Below, in pieces: positions 61,920 to 64,000 of a stretch of 64,000 bases of DNA (position 1 is the stretch's first letter; every line of letters starts with the position of its first letter). The stretch covers positions 143,350 to 207,349 of the forward strand of contig NZ_PYYB01000005.1 of NCBI RefSeq assembly GCF_003044185.1, written 5' to 3'. The notes under the pieces are model-generated. The model did no database searches. It saw nothing but the letters and a program-made list of their open reading frames with translations, and was not told the DNA's origin. Source of the stretch: Paraconexibacter algicola. Its GTDB lineage: Bacteria > Actinomycetota > Thermoleophilia > Solirubrobacterales > Solirubrobacteraceae. A program made the translations under genes and the position numbers.

Positions 61920-62951
61920 ATGGCCCAGTTCGCTAGCCCCGACGAGCTCCACGCACAGGTCGGCGGTGTCTTCCAGGACGCCGTCACCGACGAGGCGCTC
62001 TACGCGAAGCTCCAGAAGGTCGACACGACCGTCCGCGTGCAGACGAAGTCCCCGGACGGCCAGGTGACCATCCGGGCGGTGGCCGGCGAGCCGGGCCGGG
62101 TCGAGGTCGGCCCGTCGAAGCTCAACCCCGAGGTGATCGTCCGCACCGACGGCGACACCGTGCACGGCTGGCTGAGCGGCGAGGTCAACCCCACCGTCGC
62201 GCTGTCCAAGGGCGCGCTGCGTGCCAGCGGCCCGGTGGACAAGATCCTGCGGATCGTCACCGCGGTCCCGGCGCTGGCCGAGCAGTACAAGCTCGTCGTC
62301 GAGAACGGCGGCCGGCTGACCGAGGCGCCGCCGGAGCCCGAGCCCGCCCCCGAGCCTGCCGCGGCGGAGGATGCCGTCGCGCCGGCGGGCGAGGTGCCCA
62401 CCGAGGTCGCCGAGGAGCCGGCGCCGGCCGACGAGGCGCCCGCGGCCGACGAGGTGGTGGCGACCGAGGAGCCCGCGCCGGCGGAGGAGGCTGCGCCGTC
62501 CGACGAGCCCGCGCCCGCGGACGAGGCTGCGCCCGCCGAGGAGCTCGCGCCCGCTGAGGAGGCTGCGCCCGCCGAGGAGCCCGCGCCCGCGACCGAGGAG
62601 GTCGCCGCCGCGGCCGACGCGACCGTCGCCGAGGTCGAGGCCGTGGTCGAGGAGGTGCCCGCCGCCGCCGAGGTCGTCGAGGCCGCCTCGACCGCCGAGG
62701 AGATCGTCGACGCCGCCCCGGCCGCGGAGGAGATCGTCGAGGCTGCCCCGAGCGTCGAGGAGATCCTCGGCGACACGCCCGCGGTCGAGGACGTCGTGGC
62801 CGAGGCCCCGGTCGCCGAGGAGGTCGTCGCCGACGCTCCGCAGGCACCCGCGCCGGCCGCCGACGCCGAGCCGGCCGTCGCGGAGGCCCCGACCGGCGAC
62901 CCGGCGGACGTCGACGCCGTCGGCAGCGACGAGGCCGAGAAGTCCGAGTAG
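61920..62951 (+). CDS. SCP2 sterol-carrier domain protein with long acidic tail
   Basis: A 343-residue protein. Residues 1-130 are an SCP2 domain (VTIRAVAGEPGRVEVGPSKL, VIVRTDGDTVHGWLSGEVNP, ALSKGALRASGPVDKIL), a small hydrophobic-ligand pocket for lipids or sterols. The remaining 210 residues are almost only Ala, Glu, Pro, Val and Asp in loose repeats (PAPAEEAAPS, PADEAAPAEE, VVEEVPAAAE, AEEIVDAAPA) and are probably disordered and very acidic. ATG 61920 is 7 bases after TAGCCT (61907-61912), so leaderless, and the -10 includes the thiolase stop codon. It likely binds acyl or sterol substrates for the neighbouring thiolase. Confidence 0.9.
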   Translation: MAQFASPDELHAQVGGVFQDAVTDEALYAKLQKVDTTVRVQTKSPDGQVTIRAVAGEPGRVEVGPSKLNPEVIVRTDGDTVHGWLSGEVNPTVALSKGALRASGPVDKILRIVTAVPALAEQYKLVVENGGRLTEAPPEPEPAPEPAAAEDAVAPAGEVPTEVAEEPAPADEAPAADEVVATEEPAPAEEAAPSDEPAPADEAAPAEELAPAEEAAPAEEPAPATEEVAAAADATVAEVEAVVEEVPAAAEVVEAASTAEEIVDAAPAAEEIVEAAPSVEEILGDTPAVEDVVAEAPVAEEVVADAPQAPAPAADAEPAVAEAPTGDPADVDAVGSDEAEKSE

Positions 62952-62965
62952 CGCCCGTGCACCGC

Positions 62966-62982
62966 GGCCCCGCCCCGGGGCC
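62966..62982. terminator. GC hairpin between SCP2 and Nudix genes
   Basis: GGCCCCG (62966-62972) and CGGGGCC (62976-62982) form a 7-bp stem with a CCC loop between convergent gene ends. There is no T-run. Confidence 0.6.
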
Positions 62983-62991
62983 CGGCGCGCG

Positions 62992-63621
62992 TCAGTCGTC
63001 GTAGCCCGGCTCGCCGGGCAGCAGGACCCGCGCCGTCTCGCCGGTGACCACCACGCGCGGCTCCACCGGGAGGACCTCGCGGCCCGCCGCGTAGGTGAGG
63101 ACCTCGTCGGCCGAGCCGAACGCGCTCAGCTGCTCGAGGTGCTTGATCGTCGGGAAGACGAGGAGGATCTCGCCCGCCTGGTGGGCCTCGAGCGCGCCAC
63201 GGGGCGTGAACCAGCCGAGGTCGACGCACTCCTCGCCGTCGACCTGCGGGACCTCGCCGTCCGGCAGCGGGGCGAGGAAGAAGTGCGTGTCGAAGCGGAC
63301 GTTCACCTCGGGCGGGGTGATCCAGCGCGAGAACTTCACGACCGAGGCGGGATCGACGTGCGACACCGACGCCTCCTCCTCGAGCTCGCGGACCGCGGCG
63401 GCCCGGTGCGCGGCGTCGCCGTCCCCGTCGTGCGCGTCGACCGCGCCGCCCGGGAACACCCACACGCCACCCATGAACCGGGCCTTCTCGGTGCGCTTCA
63501 CGAGCAGCAGCTCGAGCGTCGCGGCGCCGCCCCGCAGCAGGATCACGGACGCCGCCTGGCGCGGCACCGTCGCTTCCCCCGTGTTCAGCGTCGTGCCTGG
63601 CTCCGGACCCGTGATCTCCAC
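62992..63621 (-). CDS. Nudix hydrolase
   Basis: A 209-residue pyrophosphohydrolase with NUDT19-like layout. The Nudix box reads [20 protein letters not shown] then RELEEEASV, with the REXXEE core intact and a slightly expanded first half. [10 protein letters not shown] precedes it, and [20 protein letters not shown] follows, typical of the NUDT7/19 group that often cleaves CoA derivatives. GTG 63621 is chosen rather than GTG 63630: minus-strand TAGGGT (63634-63629) ends exactly 7 bases before it, while 63630 overlaps the -10. It is divergent from rubredoxin. Confidence 0.92.
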   Translation of the reverse strand: MEITGPEPGTTLNTGEATVPRQAASVILLRGGAATLELLLVKRTEKARFMGGVWVFPGGAVDAHDGDGDAAHRAAAVRELEEEASVSHVDPASVVKFSRWITPPEVNVRFDTHFFLAPLPDGEVPQVDGEECVDLGWFTPRGALEAHQAGEILLVFPTIKHLEQLSAFGSADEVLTYAAGREVLPVEPRVVVTGETARVLLPGEPGYDD

Positions 63622-63628
63622 ACGTCGC

Positions 63629-63652
63629 ACCCTACCCTCTGGTGGGTAGGGT
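63629..63652. promoter_or_regulatory. Palindromic back-to-back -10 elements (Nudix/rubredoxin)
   Basis: ACCCTACCC (63629-63637) and GGGTAGGGT (63644-63652) are perfect 9-bp arms around TCTGGT. Each arm supplies a TAGGGT -10 pointing outward, 7 bases from GTG 63621 on the minus strand and ATG 63660 on the plus strand. Polymerase binding for one gene must cover the -10 of the other. Confidence 0.7.
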
Positions 63653-63659
63653 GGCGGCC

Positions 63660-63836
63660 ATGAGCGACGAGAGCACCCAGTGGATCTGCGAGTCCTGCGG
63701 CTACATCTACGACCCGGCGGAGGGTGACCCCGACGGCGGCATCCCCGAGGGGACCGCGTTCAACGACATCCCCGACACCTGGTTCTGCCCGGTCTGCGGC
63801 GCCCGCAAGAAGGACTTCGTCCCCTACGAGGGCTAG
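63660..63836 (+). CDS. Rubredoxin
   Basis: A 58-residue single-iron electron carrier. The Fe(Cys)4 site is complete: Cys10 and Cys13 in [20 protein letters not shown] and Cys43 and Cys46 in [14 protein letters not shown]. It is the type often paired with alkane hydroxylases or with oxygen and peroxide detoxification, but no such partner is in view. ATG 63660 lies 7 bases after TAGGGT, so leaderless; an upstream GTG in frame lies before the -10 and is excluded. Confidence 0.96.
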   Translation: MSDESTQWICESCGYIYDPAEGDPDGGIPEGTAFNDIPDTWFCPVCGARKKDFVPYEG

Positions 63837-63861
63837 ACCCCAGGGAAGCGGACGGCGCGTC

Positions 63862-64000
63862 GTGGGCAAGAAGAAGGACAAGCGCCGCGCCGCGCAGGCC
63901 GCGGCGGCCGGCCGCCCGGACCCCGCGGTCCCGGCCCGGCCCGCTGCGCCCGGACGGGCGCCCGAGGGCGGCCCGGCCGGCCCGGCGACGCCGCCCGCGC
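63862..64000 (+). CDS. Partial hypothetical protein, basic N-terminus
   Basis: From GTG 63862 a frame stays open to the window edge (46 codons). It starts MGKKKDKRRAAQAAAAGRPD and continues rich in Ala, Pro, Gly and Arg, with no recognisable domain yet. Translation could begin after a distant AGGGA. The Lys-rich N-terminus suggests a nucleic-acid or membrane-surface protein, but too little is visible to name it. Confidence 0.5.
   Translation, partial: MGKKKDKRRAAQAAAAGRPDPAVPARPAAPGRAPEGGPAGPATPPA

Overview
The window is very GC-rich DNA (by eye well above 70%) from an actinobacterium. Gene content and style point to the class Thermoleophilia (order Solirubrobacterales, a Patulibacter- or Conexibacter-like organism). 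The clues are an ARB-07466-type secreted peptidase-like domain, a six-gene mce cluster, an InhA-like enoyl reductase, a WS/DGAT acyltransferase, many acyl-CoA and lipid enzymes, and very frequent GTG starts. The assignment is inference from gene content. I see no phage, insertion sequence, CRISPR array or plasmid gene; this is ordinary chromosome dense with lipid metabolism and envelope genes.

Layout. 1-3.3 kb: a partial topoisomerase IB, tRNA-Pro(CGG), and a drug-efflux MFS pump divergent from its TetR regulator across three copies of one operator. 3.3-8 kb: a second TetR gene divergent from two Tat-exported proteins (beta-propeller and sulfatase). 8.4-15.7 kb: a secreted two-domain protein, an acyl-CoA dehydrogenase, an ABC exporter, BioA and a two-component system. 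15.8-22.8 kb: one continuous type II fatty acid synthase operon (fabD-fabH-fabG-acpP-fabF-accD-maoC-inhA-like fabI), almost all genes overlapping. 22.9-25.9 kb: an SMR guanidine exporter under a guanidine-III riboswitch, divergent from a PhoD phosphatase pair. 26-31.6 kb: AraC/VOC pair, LLM flavoprotein, secreted hydrolase and a hybrid histidine kinase. 31.7-35.7 kb: a three-gene overlapping lipid-modification operon including a DUF1365-cyclopropane synthase fusion. 36-39.1 kb: an M23 peptidase, a DUF808 protein behind a leaderless mini-ORF, and an acyl-CoA dehydrogenase. 39.2-48.2 kb: six mce genes without permease or ATPase genes. 48.3-64 kb: redox enzymes, a sugar dehydrogenase lipoprotein, WS/DGAT, TrmL, leucine-type dehydrogenase, two ECF-type sigma factors (one fused to an anti-sigma-like, membrane-spanning tail), a Rieske protein, an aldehyde dehydrogenase, thiolase, SCP2 protein, Nudix hydrolase and rubredoxin.

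Two general features help in reading the window. First, about twenty genes have a TANNNT-type -10 element ending only 6-9 bases before the start codon and no Shine-Dalgarno, so they are probably transcribed as leaderless mRNAs; I used this geometry to choose several starts. Second, gene ends are often marked by strong GC hairpins with no T-run, sometimes with the stop codon in the loop.

Functionally the window brings together membrane fatty acid synthesis (FAS-II), modification (cyclopropane synthase operon), storage (WS/DGAT), degradation (acyl-CoA dehydrogenases, thiolase, SCP2) and probable lipid import (Mce). The most interesting items are the guanidine-III riboswitch, the Arg-rich leaderless mini-ORF before the DUF808 gene, the fused DUF1365-cyclopropane synthase, the orphan mce cluster, the sigma/anti-sigma-like fusion, and a 20-base motif shared by the promoter region of the two-component system and the region just before the FAS-II operon.
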